A DNA stretch of 64,000 bases from an uncultured Prevotellaceae bacterium (lineage in GTDB: Bacteria; Bacteroidota; Bacteroidia; Bacteroidales; Bacteroidaceae): assembly GCA_902784615.1 (NCBI GenBank), contig CACZVN010000008.1, positions 55,878 through 119,877 on the forward strand, read 5' to 3'. The notes beneath the pieces are model-generated. The model was not told the origin of the DNA. It saw only the letters and a list, made by a program, of their open reading frames with translations, and did no database searches. Positions 43,386 through 52,972 of the stretch are shown piece by piece; the first letter of the stretch is position 1; every line of letters begins with the position of its first letter. Both the position numbers and the translations under genes were made by a program.

Positions 43386-45173
43386 ATGAAAAGGGTATTT
43401 CTCCATATCTTTCTTTTGACCATCTGTATTTCCGCTTTTCCACAAAGTGTTTCAGAGATTAAGGCAGATAAGAACTATCTGTCAGGCGAAGGATGGGGTA
43501 GTACCTTAAAGCAGGCTGATGATGCAGCTTTGCAGGATTTGATCAGCAAGATTTCCGTGAATGTCAGAAGTTCATTTACCAGTGTTGAAGAGGAAATGAA
43601 CAGGAACGGGAATCTTGATGCTACTACTGCTTATACTTCCATTATCAAGACATATTCACAGGCAACTCTAACTAATACCCAGCGTATTGTGATTGAGAAT
43701 GAGCCTGATGCCCATGTTCTGCGATATGTTAAGGTTGAAGAAATAAACCGAATCTTTGAAGGTCGCAAGGCAAAGGTATTTGATATGGTGGAGTGCGCGG
43801 AGCGTGCAGAGCAAAAGGGTAAGATAGATGATGCTCTGCGATATTACTATTGGTCATTATGTCTATTGAAGAGCCTTCAGTATTCTAATGAAGTAAAATA
43901 CAAATGCCCTGATGGTAAAGAAAGACTACTCTCCACCTGGATTCCCGAAAAAATGAATGATATCTTCTCTGAGATATCAATAACCCCTTCATCTATGTTG
44001 GGTAATGAAGTTGTTTTATCTATCAAATACAAAGGCAGACCTGTAAATAGCTTCGATTATACCTATTTCGATGGTATGGACTGGAGCAATATTTATAGTG
44101 CCAAAGATGGTCAAGGAGTCATTGACTTGCGTCCAGGACAGATAGCTGACAATCTGAGGGTAAAATGTGAATATGAGTTCGCAGGAGAAAGCCATATTGA
44201 CAGAGAGATTGAAAATGTGATGGCTCTTACTGGTGGAGTTTCATTTAAAAATTCGTATATCAATGTTGGGCCAGCATCTCAGAGTACGCCTCAGCCCAGT
44301 GCCGTAATAAAGAATTATCAATCTTCAACAAATACTGAAATCAAGAAAGATGATTATGGCAAGCATCTAGTAATATTGAATGATATTACGAAGGCAATAT
44401 CACAGAAGAACTATGAGTCTCTTCAAAAGCATTTCACTTCAAAAGGATGGGTACAGTTCCAAAAACTGATTCATTATGGTCGTGCAACTTTGATTGGCAA
44501 TTCTGACATCCAGTTTAATTCTCTTGGTGATAAAGTGATTTGTCGAGGTCTTACTATGTCCTTCGGCTTCCGTAATAACAATCGGAAATTTGTGGAGAAT
44601 GTAGTATTTACCTTCAATAATCATCAAAAGATAGATGAGGTTCTTTTTGGACTTGGCAAGGAAGCTTATAACGATATCATGATGAAAGGCGTCTGGAATA
44701 TGGATGCCCGCTTGATCTTAGCAAACTTCTTGGAAGAATATAAGACTGCCTACGCCTTGAAGGATATTGATTTTGTTCGTAATGTGTTTGACGATAATGC
44801 TGTCATCATAACAGGACGTGTTACAAACCGTCCAAAGAATACAATTGAGAGGTCCCAGTATCTGGACTCAAAGATTATCAAGTACAACAGGCAGACTAAA
44901 AATGAATACCTTCGGAATCTTGAACACTGCTTTGCTGGCAATGAGTATATCAACATCCGTTTTGCCAATAATGACGTAGTCAAGGCAGGAAAAGGCGGTG
45001 AGACTTATGGCATCCAGATAAAGCAGGACTACTATTCAAGTACATACGGTGATACGGGATATCTTTTCCTAATGGTCGATGTGAACAACCCTGATAGCCC
45101 GATTATCAAGGTAAGAACATGGCAACCGGAGAAGGATCCCGATTTTGGAATTTACGGATTATCTAATTTCTGA
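43386..45173 (+). CDS. Secreted protein with N-terminal LPP20-like domain
   Basis: 595 residues with a signal peptide ending AFP-Q. Residues 25-115 have the LPP20 pattern (YLSGEGWGSTLKQADDAALQDLISKISVNV and VLRYVKVEEI). Then come a TPR-like helical pair (KAKVFDMVECAERAEQKGKIDDALRYYYWSL), a beta domain (about 195-290), and two alpha/beta modules of NTF2-like shape in the second half (LVILNDITKAISQKNYESLQKHF; LANFLEEYKTAYALKDIDFVRNVFDDNAVIITG). Probably a periplasmic scaffold; no enzyme motif is visible. 2 bp before the transglutaminase-like gene. Confidence 0.6.
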   Translation: MKRVFLHIFLLTICISAFPQSVSEIKADKNYLSGEGWGSTLKQADDAALQDLISKISVNVRSSFTSVEEEMNRNGNLDATTAYTSIIKTYSQATLTNTQRIVIENEPDAHVLRYVKVEEINRIFEGRKAKVFDMVECAERAEQKGKIDDALRYYYWSLCLLKSLQYSNEVKYKCPDGKERLLSTWIPEKMNDIFSEISITPSSMLGNEVVLSIKYKGRPVNSFDYTYFDGMDWSNIYSAKDGQGVIDLRPGQIADNLRVKCEYEFAGESHIDREIENVMALTGGVSFKNSYINVGPASQSTPQPSAVIKNYQSSTNTEIKKDDYGKHLVILNDITKAISQKNYESLQKHFTSKGWVQFQKLIHYGRATLIGNSDIQFNSLGDKVICRGLTMSFGFRNNNRKFVENVVFTFNNHQKIDEVLFGLGKEAYNDIMMKGVWNMDARLILANFLEEYKTAYALKDIDFVRNVFDDNAVIITGRVTNRPKNTIERSQYLDSKIIKYNRQTKNEYLRNLEHCFAGNEYINIRFANNDVVKAGKGGETYGIQIKQDYYSSTYGDTGYLFLMVDVNNPDSPIIKVRTWQPEKDPDFGIYGLSNF

Positions 45174-45175
45174 GT

Positions 45176-46603
45176 ATGAGAAGAGGCCTATTATTATCCG
45201 TTTTGATTATTATTTCTGTCCTGACTATAAGTGCCCAGGATAATAAGGACGATTTTAAATCATATCGAGAAAAAGTTCTTTCTGGGTATAAAGGATTTAG
45301 AAAGTCCATAATGGAGGATTACTCTAAATTTCTGAATGGCATCTGGGAAGATTATACTGCATTCAAGGGAGAAAAACCCTACCCATTGCCAAAGCCAAAA
45401 ATACAGCCAGAAAAGAAGAAAGAAGAGCCACAGCCTAAGCCCAAAGAAGTCGTTCCGGAAGAAGTGAAGCCTGTAACTCCGAAAAATCCAGATAAGTCCA
45501 ACGATCCCAAACCAGTTATTGTGAATCCCTCTAATATGGTGACATTTGATTGGTGTGGGATGAGCATGAAACTTCCTAATGCGAAGATTCAAGGTGATCT
45601 TCGAGGTACAGACAAAGAAAGCCTTTTAGCATATTATGAGGCGCTCGATAATTCTTTGATATGCAAGGAGGTATTACCTCAAATGGCCACGATTGCCACT
45701 GGAGCTAATTTTAACGACTGGTGCCTCTTACTGCTTATACAGAGCTATGTAAGAAAAATTAAAGCTAATGCCGATGCAAATACAAGAAATATTATATGCT
45801 GGTATATGATGGCACAATTTGGATATGACATCCGACTTACCTTAATTGGCAGAAGCCTGTTTTATCTAATTCCTTTTCATCAGACGGTATATAACCACGA
45901 TTACATATTGATTCATGATACACGTTATTATTTATGGGGTGAGGGCACACCAGATCCTAATGCTAGGATATCTACACCTCAGTTACCTGATGATGCAGGG
46001 GCGTTCGTGAATCTGGTAATGTTAAAACCATTAGATATTCCGAACAAGCCGAGACGATTCTCTCATACATTCTCGGGCCGTACTATATCTGGTGAGGTCA
46101 ATGAGAATTTGATAAAAGTTATGGCCCAGTTCCCTCAGATGCCTGTACCTTGTTATGCCATTTCAGAAGGTGATGATAAGGCAAGAAATCAGATACTTAC
46201 TCAGATGAAGAAGTATATCTCTAATATGTCTGAGTTTGAAGCCGCCAATTTCCTGCTTCAGTTTGTGCAGTCATTCGATTATGCAGTAGATGAAGATCAA
46301 TTCGGTTATGAAAAGCCCTTCTTCATTGAGGAAACGCTATATTATCCCCAATGCGATTGTGAGGACAGAGCCATTTTCTACTATTTCTTGGTAACAAATC
46401 TCTTAGGTAACGATGTACATCTGGTTCATTATCCCCTGCATGAATGTAATGCAGTAAACTTCTCCCAAAAGCTAAATGCAGATTGTTATATGTATCAGGG
46501 CAAACAATATGTTATCTGCGATCCAACATACATCGGAGCCTCTATAGGTATGTGTATGCCTGATTTTAAGAACACAAGGCCGGAAGTTGAGTTAATTAAA
46601 TAG
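45176..46603 (+). CDS. Secreted transglutaminase-like protein
   Basis: 475 residues with a signal peptide (ending SAQ). A helical N-terminal part is followed by a Pro/Lys/Glu-rich linker (about 80-125) and a C-terminal domain of about 330 residues. The end resembles transglutaminase-like cysteine peptidases: Cys395 in CDCEDRAIFYYFLV, His415/418/422 in VHLVHYPLHEC, and Asp449 in VICDPTYIGASIG. These enzymes cross-link or cleave peptide bonds; the substrate here is unknown, and the neighbouring PEGA proteins are possible targets (inference). Without a search the family call is moderate. Confidence 0.6.
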   Translation: MRRGLLLSVLIIISVLTISAQDNKDDFKSYREKVLSGYKGFRKSIMEDYSKFLNGIWEDYTAFKGEKPYPLPKPKIQPEKKKEEPQPKPKEVVPEEVKPVTPKNPDKSNDPKPVIVNPSNMVTFDWCGMSMKLPNAKIQGDLRGTDKESLLAYYEALDNSLICKEVLPQMATIATGANFNDWCLLLLIQSYVRKIKANADANTRNIICWYMMAQFGYDIRLTLIGRSLFYLIPFHQTVYNHDYILIHDTRYYLWGEGTPDPNARISTPQLPDDAGAFVNLVMLKPLDIPNKPRRFSHTFSGRTISGEVNENLIKVMAQFPQMPVPCYAISEGDDKARNQILTQMKKYISNMSEFEAANFLLQFVQSFDYAVDEDQFGYEKPFFIEETLYYPQCDCEDRAIFYYFLVTNLLGNDVHLVHYPLHECNAVNFSQKLNADCYMYQGKQYVICDPTYIGASIGMCMPDFKNTRPEVELIK

Positions 46604-46609
46604 GTTAAT

Positions 46610-46801
46610 ATGAGGGATATAGTTTTTGAAGAAGAAAGAGAAAGATTAGTGTTGAGGACGGTCGAGCTTGATGGTTATATAAATCTGCCACTCACAGGAG
46701 GAAAGTCTGACACATCAAGATTAGATGATAATACCTGCCAAAAGACTTTTGCTTGTAGTGCAAAAGAATTACGTGAGTTCATATCAAAAAAAGGCTATTG
46801 A
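46610..46801 (+). CDS. Small soluble protein of unknown function
   Basis: 63 residues, not recognised. It is charged, has no signal peptide or membrane segment and contains two cysteines 7 apart (CQKTFACS). It lies 6 bp after the transglutaminase-like gene and is part of the operon. It is the only operon protein besides the next one without an export signal. Confidence 0.55.
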   Translation: MRDIVFEEERERLVLRTVELDGYINLPLTGGKSDTSRLDDNTCQKTFACSAKELREFISKKGY

Positions 46802-46830
46802 TATTAAAGTCCTTTTCAATTTACGAAGTA

Positions 46831-47376
46831 ATGAGAAAAAATAGTATTATATCTATAGTAGCAATTATTATCATTATTGGATCATATGTCGTTTTTATGC
46901 TCATGGTCTATTTTAAAGGAAATGGCATTAATTTTAATGCTGATTTTGGCAGTTATCTATCTGGCGTTTTTGCCCCAATATCTGCAGTAGGTACTATTGT
47001 GGTGACATATCTTATCTACAAACTTACTTCTGCAGAAAAAAGAGCAGATGACGATTTTCGAATAATTGTTGGTATTTACTTCAGAATACAAGAGACGTAC
47101 GAAGCGTTGAAAAAACAAGATTATCAATCTACCATTGACGACAATCATAATTCCTATTATGAGCGTCAAATTAAAGTAGATTGTATGCTTTTACTTAATT
47201 ATATAAGAAGATATCCTAACAAGAACTATGACACTCAAAATATTGAAATGACTATTTGGGGAATATATGTGAATCCAAGTCATGAATCTGATTATATAGT
47301 ATTGGCTAATGAAATTCAAAGATTCTGCTATGAATTAAATCCTGACTGGGATTCATCTGTTATTAAACTTGATTAA
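46831..47376 (+). CDS. Membrane protein resembling phage-abortive-infection-type proteins
   Basis: 181 residues. Two N-terminal membrane helices (SIISIVAIIIIIGSYVVFMLMVYF and FGSYLSGVFAPISAVGTIVVTYLIY) are followed by a soluble helical tail. The second helix with its preceding FGSYLSGVFAP looks like the start of putative phage abortive infection proteins (FGDFxGGxxNP type), a weak visual match only. The ATG at 46831 is used; a TTG at 46798 would extend it by 11 residues. The next gene starts directly after its stop. Confidence 0.5.
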   Translation: MRKNSIISIVAIIIIIGSYVVFMLMVYFKGNGINFNADFGSYLSGVFAPISAVGTIVVTYLIYKLTSAEKRADDDFRIIVGIYFRIQETYEALKKQDYQSTIDDNHNSYYERQIKVDCMLLLNYIRRYPNKNYDTQNIEMTIWGIYVNPSHESDYIVLANEIQRFCYELNPDWDSSVIKLD

Positions 47377-49119
47377 ATGAAAAGAATTGGTACCACAATA
47401 ATAGCGTTCTGCATTTTTGCACAATTACTAGCTCAGTCTATTACTGTAAGTAGTTTTAAGCTGCTTGATACCGATTTGACAGCCAACACTGCAGGCACTA
47501 TGGAAATTGATCAGAATGGTGAGACAGCTGCACTTATCAAAGTGGTGACTACTCAGACGGGGTTTACCTTTGACGGCGGGGCATTGGGCATTGTGAAAAC
47601 AAAGCAAACTCCAGGAGAAGTGTGGGTATATATACCACGAGGATCTAAGAAGATATCTATTAAGCATTCACAACTTGGAGTTTTACGGGATTACTATTTC
47701 CCCATTGGAATAGAAGCGGCAAAAACCTATGAGATGATATTAGTAACAGGTGAGTTCCAGACTATTGTGAAACAAACCTCAAATAGCCAATATCTCGTAT
47801 TTAAAGTAACACCAGCCGATGCTGTGGTTGAATTAGACAATGAAATCCTACCCATATCTGATGGTTTCGCCCAGAAATTTGTAAAGCTTGGTACCTATAA
47901 TTATCGCATCCAGGCTCAGAATTATCATACTGCAGCAGGCAAGGTAGATGTAGATGATCCTAATAAGAAAAAGGTAATTGAAGTGACTTTAAAACCTGCA
48001 TTTGGATGGATTGAAATACCCGCAAATGAAGAATTTAATGGAGCTCAAGTGTTTATTGACAACAAACTTGAAGGCACAATCCCGATGAAATCAAAGAATC
48101 TTTCAAGTGGGGAACATAACGTAAAGATTGTAAAAACACTGTATCATCCATTCTCCCAAAGCGTGGTAATAAAGGATAATGAAACAACGAAGGTGAATCC
48201 TTTATTATCAGCAAATTACTCTGAAGTAACCATCACTGTTGATAATGATGCAGACATCTATATAAATGAAGAAAAGAAAGGATCTGGTTCATGGAGTGGT
48301 AAACTTGCTTCTGGAAGTTATTTGTTAGAGGCAAAGAAAGAGGGGCACAGAAGTACAAAGCAGAATGTTGATGTTTCTTCTGCTCAACCTTTATTAAATA
48401 TAAAACTGACGACTCCTGCCCCCATTTACGGAGAAGCAAATATTACGAGTACCCCCACCATGGCAGATGTTTATATAGATGGAACATTTATGGGACAAAC
48501 ACCATTATATCTTCCTGCAATTTTAAAAGGGGATCATAAAGTTCTTATTAAACATGACGGTTTTAATGATTTCTTAACTTCTGTCACTATTTTTGAGAAT
48601 ACGAATTTCCCTTTGGATGTTGTCCTAGATAATAGACAATCATATATAGTGAGAATAGATTGTAATGTTCGAGATGCTATAGTATATATTGATGGTGAAA
48701 AATATGGAAGAATACTAGATTTAACTCGACTCGAATCAGGTAATCACGATATAACTGTTGTAGCAAAAGGGTATAAGGATTATGTTGATAGAATTAATAC
48801 GGAGGCGATAAAAGACAAGATATATAAAATTGAGTTGGAACCTACGAAAAAAACAACCACATCTTGGGAAAAAATAATATTAACAAGCAACAGTAAAGAT
48901 GTCCGTGGAATGAAAGAAGTTGGCGATGTTACTGAAAAATATTATATTTCAAGTTCCCTCCAGAGTATAGTGGATAACAATTACAAACGATGTCTCAAGA
49001 GAATAAAAAAGAACGCTGCAAAACTGGGAGCTTCTATTGTTCTTCTCGGAGAACAAAATTCTGGTACTAACGCACTGGGTGGAGTTTATATACGAATCAC
49101 AGCTACTGCATATAAATAA
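47377..49119 (+). CDS. PEGA protein 1: conserved N-module, PEGA repeats, small C-terminal domain
   Basis: 580 residues with a signal peptide (ending LLA-Q). The N-module (about 20-145) is shared almost unchanged with the next three proteins (LLDTDLTANTAGTM, ALIKVVTTQTGFTFDGGALG). Beta-sandwich repeats follow; the clearest PEGA unit is at 350-420 (MADVYIDGTFMGQTPL) and a weaker one at 425-490 (VYIDGEKYGRILDL). The last 80 residues (KYYISSSLQSIVDNNYKRCLKRIKKNAAKLGAS) form a different alpha/beta domain that I do not recognise. PEGA domains are thought to bind surface polysaccharide or anchor proteins at the envelope. Confidence 0.7.
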   Translation: MKRIGTTIIAFCIFAQLLAQSITVSSFKLLDTDLTANTAGTMEIDQNGETAALIKVVTTQTGFTFDGGALGIVKTKQTPGEVWVYIPRGSKKISIKHSQLGVLRDYYFPIGIEAAKTYEMILVTGEFQTIVKQTSNSQYLVFKVTPADAVVELDNEILPISDGFAQKFVKLGTYNYRIQAQNYHTAAGKVDVDDPNKKKVIEVTLKPAFGWIEIPANEEFNGAQVFIDNKLEGTIPMKSKNLSSGEHNVKIVKTLYHPFSQSVVIKDNETTKVNPLLSANYSEVTITVDNDADIYINEEKKGSGSWSGKLASGSYLLEAKKEGHRSTKQNVDVSSAQPLLNIKLTTPAPIYGEANITSTPTMADVYIDGTFMGQTPLYLPAILKGDHKVLIKHDGFNDFLTSVTIFENTNFPLDVVLDNRQSYIVRIDCNVRDAIVYIDGEKYGRILDLTRLESGNHDITVVAKGYKDYVDRINTEAIKDKIYKIELEPTKKTTTSWEKIILTSNSKDVRGMKEVGDVTEKYYISSSLQSIVDNNYKRCLKRIKKNAAKLGASIVLLGEQNSGTNALGGVYIRITATAYK

Positions 49120-49126
49120 ATATCGT

Positions 49127-51433
49127 ATGAAAAAAGTATATCTGATTATATTGGGTCTCATTGTTGCTCTCTCTGCAAACTCCCAGTCCATTACTGTAAG
49201 CAGTTTCAAACTACTTGATACAGACCTTACAGCTAATACTGCTGGTACAATGGAGCTGGATCAAAATGGAGAGACAGCAGCACTTATTAAAGTAGTGACT
49301 ACTCAGACGGGGTTTACGTTTGATGGGGGAGCCTTGGGTGTTGTAAAAACAATACAGAAGCCAGCAGAAATATGGGTATATGTGCCAAGAGGTCTGAAGA
49401 AGATTACGATATCCCATCCTCAGTTAGGTATGTTGAGAGATTACTATTTCAATATCTCTGTTGACGCTGCTAAGACTTACGAGTTGGTTCTTGTTACAGG
49501 AGAGGTGCAAACCACGATAAAACAGGCTCGAACTTCACAATATGTTGTGTTCCAACTGACTCCGCCAAATGCTGTAGTGGAGCTTGATGGCGAACAATTA
49601 GAAACTGCTGACGGTATAGCTACAAAGTTTATGAAATTCGGCACTTACAATTATCATGTAAACGCGCCAAACTATCTACCTGAAGCTGGCAATGTCACTG
49701 TCAACGATCCAAGGAACAAGCATATTGTCAACGTCAGCTTAAAGCCAAACTTCTCTCAGGTGACACTGAAAGTTGATAATGGCGCAGAGATTTGGGTAAA
49801 TGGCGAACAGAAAGGTGTTGGCACATGGACAGGCAATCTTGGAGCAGGTACTTATGAGATAGAAACAAAGAAAGAAGGGCATCGTAACAGTGTCGTTACA
49901 CGCGATATAGTTGTCACCTCCACACCTCAGACTATCCAACTTCAGGCACCAACACCTATTTATGGAGAAGCGAATATAAACACGACTCCTGCTATGGCAG
50001 ATATATATATTGATGGTGAAAAGAAAGGGAAAACCCCTGAAATAGTTTCCAATATTCTGATAGGGGAACATACTATTCTTTTGGAGAAGGAAGGCTATAT
50101 TACAGAAAAGAAAATAATAGTCATTAAAGAGGGGGAAATCGCAGAAGTAAATATTTCTTTAAAGGAGTATGAAGAGAATGTTGATACAGATAAAGGTGTT
50201 GTCAAAAGTAAAGATATTAAGAAAAGAAAGGCTAGAAGCAATAAAGTTGCGGCAAAAGCCCATGAATTTATGTTGGCAGGAAATGAGAATGAAGCATATA
50301 AGATGTTCATGGAGGCTAATGTCAACGATCTTGATGTTAAATCCTTAAATGAATTTGTAAGATGCAGTTATTTCACTGGTCATTTCGCTGATGCTCTCCG
50401 TGCTTCAGAAACTGGCCTAAAATTTGAACCACGAAATCCTGTATTCAACAGACTTGCAATGTATTCAAGTTGTGAATTGAAAAAGAATGATAAAGCTTAT
50501 TATTATCTTAATAGATATTTTAATGAAACAGACAATGTTACTTTTAATGAGTACGACTATCTTTACAGTGGTCTTATATATGAATCTTTATCAAATTATA
50601 AAAGCGCAATTGAAGAATATAAGAAAGGAATGCGCCTGGTTAAACCTGAAAGTATGCTCAAGACCGAAGCATTTCAGCTAAGAATTGACGCTTGCTCTTC
50701 AATGACATTATCTTTTTCTACTGATTTAGAGAAAGATGTTTCAGTTATTTCTAAAGAACAAAGTAAAAATGACAATTTGAAAAATTTGGAATACAGGTTT
50801 GGAAGCCAGTCTTTTAAAATGGTCTATGTAGAAGGAGGAGAGTTTTTAATGGGGCCTAAAGAATATAATAATCGTGTCAAATTGCCATCTTATTATATTG
50901 GTGAAACAGAAGTGACTCAAGCGCTTTGGAGTTATGTGACAGGAACGAATCCATCAGATATAAAGGGAGATGATATGCCTGTGCAGAATGTAAGTTGGGA
51001 AGAATGTCAGACTTTTATTAACAAGCTAAATGGTTTAACAGGCAAAAACTTCCGCCTTCCTTCAGAATCAGAATGGGAGTTCGCTGCTAAAGGTGGGAAT
51101 ATGAGTCGAGACTATATTTTCAGCGGAAGTAACGATATCGGTGATGTAGCATGGTATGATAAAAATAGTAATGGCAGTATTCATTATGTAAAAAACAGGA
51201 AACCTAATGAACTTGGTATTTACGATATGAGTGGTAATGTTTGGGAATGGTGTCAAGATTGGTTTAGTTCCTATTCTTCAGAAAATCTAATAAACAACAG
51301 TGGAAATAAAGTATATCGAGGGGGGTCATATAATCTCCCAGCTTCTTATCATGATGTCACACGAAGAGATTCGGGAAGCCCCAAATACCGTGTTCGAATA
51401 ATAGGTTTACGTTTAGCCTTATCAGTCGAATAA
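49127..51433 (+). CDS. PEGA protein 2: N-module, PEGA repeats, TPR-like region, SUMF1-like domain
   Basis: 768 residues with a signal peptide (MKKVYLIILGLIVALSANS, then Q); the ATG at 49127 is chosen because the longer frame runs back into PEGA gene 1. N-module 20-145, PEGA-like units to about 350 (clearest at 280: MADIYIDGEKKGKTPE), a Lys-rich linker and TPR-like helices (about 365-550), then a SUMF1/formylglycine-generating-enzyme fold from about 557 (MVYVEGGEFLMG, FRLPSESEWEFAAKGG, DMSGNVWEWCQDWF, KVYRGGSYNLPAS). The catalytic cysteines expected after the RGGS stretch are absent, so it is probably a binding rather than oxidising domain. Confidence 0.78.
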   Translation: MKKVYLIILGLIVALSANSQSITVSSFKLLDTDLTANTAGTMELDQNGETAALIKVVTTQTGFTFDGGALGVVKTIQKPAEIWVYVPRGLKKITISHPQLGMLRDYYFNISVDAAKTYELVLVTGEVQTTIKQARTSQYVVFQLTPPNAVVELDGEQLETADGIATKFMKFGTYNYHVNAPNYLPEAGNVTVNDPRNKHIVNVSLKPNFSQVTLKVDNGAEIWVNGEQKGVGTWTGNLGAGTYEIETKKEGHRNSVVTRDIVVTSTPQTIQLQAPTPIYGEANINTTPAMADIYIDGEKKGKTPEIVSNILIGEHTILLEKEGYITEKKIIVIKEGEIAEVNISLKEYEENVDTDKGVVKSKDIKKRKARSNKVAAKAHEFMLAGNENEAYKMFMEANVNDLDVKSLNEFVRCSYFTGHFADALRASETGLKFEPRNPVFNRLAMYSSCELKKNDKAYYYLNRYFNETDNVTFNEYDYLYSGLIYESLSNYKSAIEEYKKGMRLVKPESMLKTEAFQLRIDACSSMTLSFSTDLEKDVSVISKEQSKNDNLKNLEYRFGSQSFKMVYVEGGEFLMGPKEYNNRVKLPSYYIGETEVTQALWSYVTGTNPSDIKGDDMPVQNVSWEECQTFINKLNGLTGKNFRLPSESEWEFAAKGGNMSRDYIFSGSNDIGDVAWYDKNSNGSIHYVKNRKPNELGIYDMSGNVWEWCQDWFSSYSSENLINNSGNKVYRGGSYNLPASYHDVTRRDSGSPKYRVRIIGLRLALSVE

Positions 51434-51436
51434 TAA

Positions 51437-51444
51437 TACTTTTG
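51437..51444 (+). promoter_or_regulatory. Possible internal -7 box
   Basis: TACTTTTG fits TAnnTTTG and lies 14 bp before PEGA gene 3. The position is plausible but support is weak. Confidence 0.25.
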
Positions 51445-51457
51445 AAATCTATATATA

Positions 51458-52972
51458 ATGGATGATGTTATGAGAAAAATAAATATCACAATTGTTGGGT
51501 TGTTATGTTGCTTATCAATGATGGCTCAAACCATTTCTGTCAGTAGTTTTATACTGTTAGACACAGATTTGACTGCCAATACTTCTGGAACGATGGAGCA
51601 GGATCAGAATGGAGAAACTGCTGCACTTATCAAAGTAGTGACTACTCAGACAGGTTTTACCTTTGATGGTGGTGCTTTGGGCATTGTGAAAACAGTTCAG
51701 AAGCCATCAGAGATTTGGGTCTATGTGCCGAGGGGGCTTAAGAAAATAACAATATCCCATTCTCAGTTGGGAATGTTGAGGGATTATTACTTTAATATCC
51801 CCATTGAATCTGCAAGAACCTATGAAATGGTTTTAGTTTCCGGAAAGGTGCAAACAATAGTGAAGCCTACACGTAATTCTCAGTACATTGTATTTCAACT
51901 GACACCTTCCAATGCTGTCGTGGAACTCGACGGAGAACTGCTGGAGACAATTAATGGGGTTGCATCGAAAATGAAGAATATCGGGACATATAATTATCGT
52001 GTACAGGCGCCAAACTATTTCCTTGAAGCTGGTTCTGTTACAATAGACGATCCTACGAAAAAGAAGATTGTTGATATTTCTCTTAAGCCCAATTTTGCCC
52101 ATGTTACAATAGATGTAGATAACAATGCAGAAATTTGGGTAAGTGGAGATAAAAAGGGAGTTGGTACTTGGACTGGAGATATCGGTGCTGGTATTATTGA
52201 ATTTGAGGCAAGAAAACAAGGACACCAAAAAACTTCTCTAACTCAGGAAATCAAAGCATCATCAGAAATGCAATATATTCGTCTCCAAACACCAACTCCG
52301 ATTTATGGTGAGCTAAATATTTCTAGCAATCCCCTTATGGCTGATGTTATTATTGATGGACAACCATATGGCCAAACTCCAATTATTATCCCTGAATTAT
52401 TGATTGGAAAGCATGATCTTGTTGTAAAGCGTCAAGGTTATGGAGACTTTAAGTCAGAAATAGAGATAGAGGAAAACAAAGTGTGCGAAATAGAGGCTAT
52501 ATTAAAAAATTTCATTTCAATTAACATTAAATGTAATCAACCCGATGCATATTTATATATTGATGGGAATCCAGTGGGGAATGCCTCTGGAACAAAGCAA
52601 ATAGAGATAGGCATACACAGAATTGAAGTTAAGCCCAGACCTAGTGATAATTTATTAGAGTATGATAGATACATCGATTTTAACGGGTCAACAGATATTT
52701 TTGAAATTAATCTTGAGCCGGAGTATGTAGATGTGTCTTTTACTAGCGACAAATTTGGGGCATATGTTGTAATAGATGAGCAGGTAGCCATTAGAAACTT
52801 ATCTATGACTCCATTAAAATCTAGATTCAAAACGGGCACCCACGAACTGCGGTTTAGTTACGGTGGAAAGAAAAATATAAAAAAGCAGGTTGAATTTAAT
52901 TCATCTCAGAATGCCTTCCATGGTTCATTTAAAAAACATGAAGTCTATTTAAGGAAAAAGGAGACGTATTAA
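51458..52972 (+). CDS. PEGA protein 3: N-module followed by PEGA-like repeats only
   Basis: 504 residues (or 500 from the ATG at 51470, which begins the signal peptide MRKINITIVGLLCCLSMMAQ). It carries the same N-module and first beta-sandwiches as its paralogues, then a PEGA unit at about 283-350 (MADVIIDGQPYGQTPI) and two degenerate units (YLYIDGNPVGNASG at about 365; VVIDEQVAIRNLSMTPL at about 440). No enzyme or chaperone domain follows, so it may be a purely structural or binding member. Its stop overlaps the start of PEGA gene 4 by one base. Confidence 0.72.
   Translation: MDDVMRKINITIVGLLCCLSMMAQTISVSSFILLDTDLTANTSGTMEQDQNGETAALIKVVTTQTGFTFDGGALGIVKTVQKPSEIWVYVPRGLKKITISHSQLGMLRDYYFNIPIESARTYEMVLVSGKVQTIVKPTRNSQYIVFQLTPSNAVVELDGELLETINGVASKMKNIGTYNYRVQAPNYFLEAGSVTIDDPTKKKIVDISLKPNFAHVTIDVDNNAEIWVSGDKKGVGTWTGDIGAGIIEFEARKQGHQKTSLTQEIKASSEMQYIRLQTPTPIYGELNISSNPLMADVIIDGQPYGQTPIIIPELLIGKHDLVVKRQGYGDFKSEIEIEENKVCEIEAILKNFISINIKCNQPDAYLYIDGNPVGNASGTKQIEIGIHRIEVKPRPSDNLLEYDRYIDFNGSTDIFEINLEPEYVDVSFTSDKFGAYVVIDEQVAIRNLSMTPLKSRFKTGTHELRFSYGGKKNIKKQVEFNSSQNAFHGSFKKHEVYLRKKETY

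Noticed and set aside
49037-49126. Longer start for PEGA gene 2
   Set aside because: It would run back into PEGA gene 1 and place 30 residues before a complete signal peptide; the ATG at 49127 is better.
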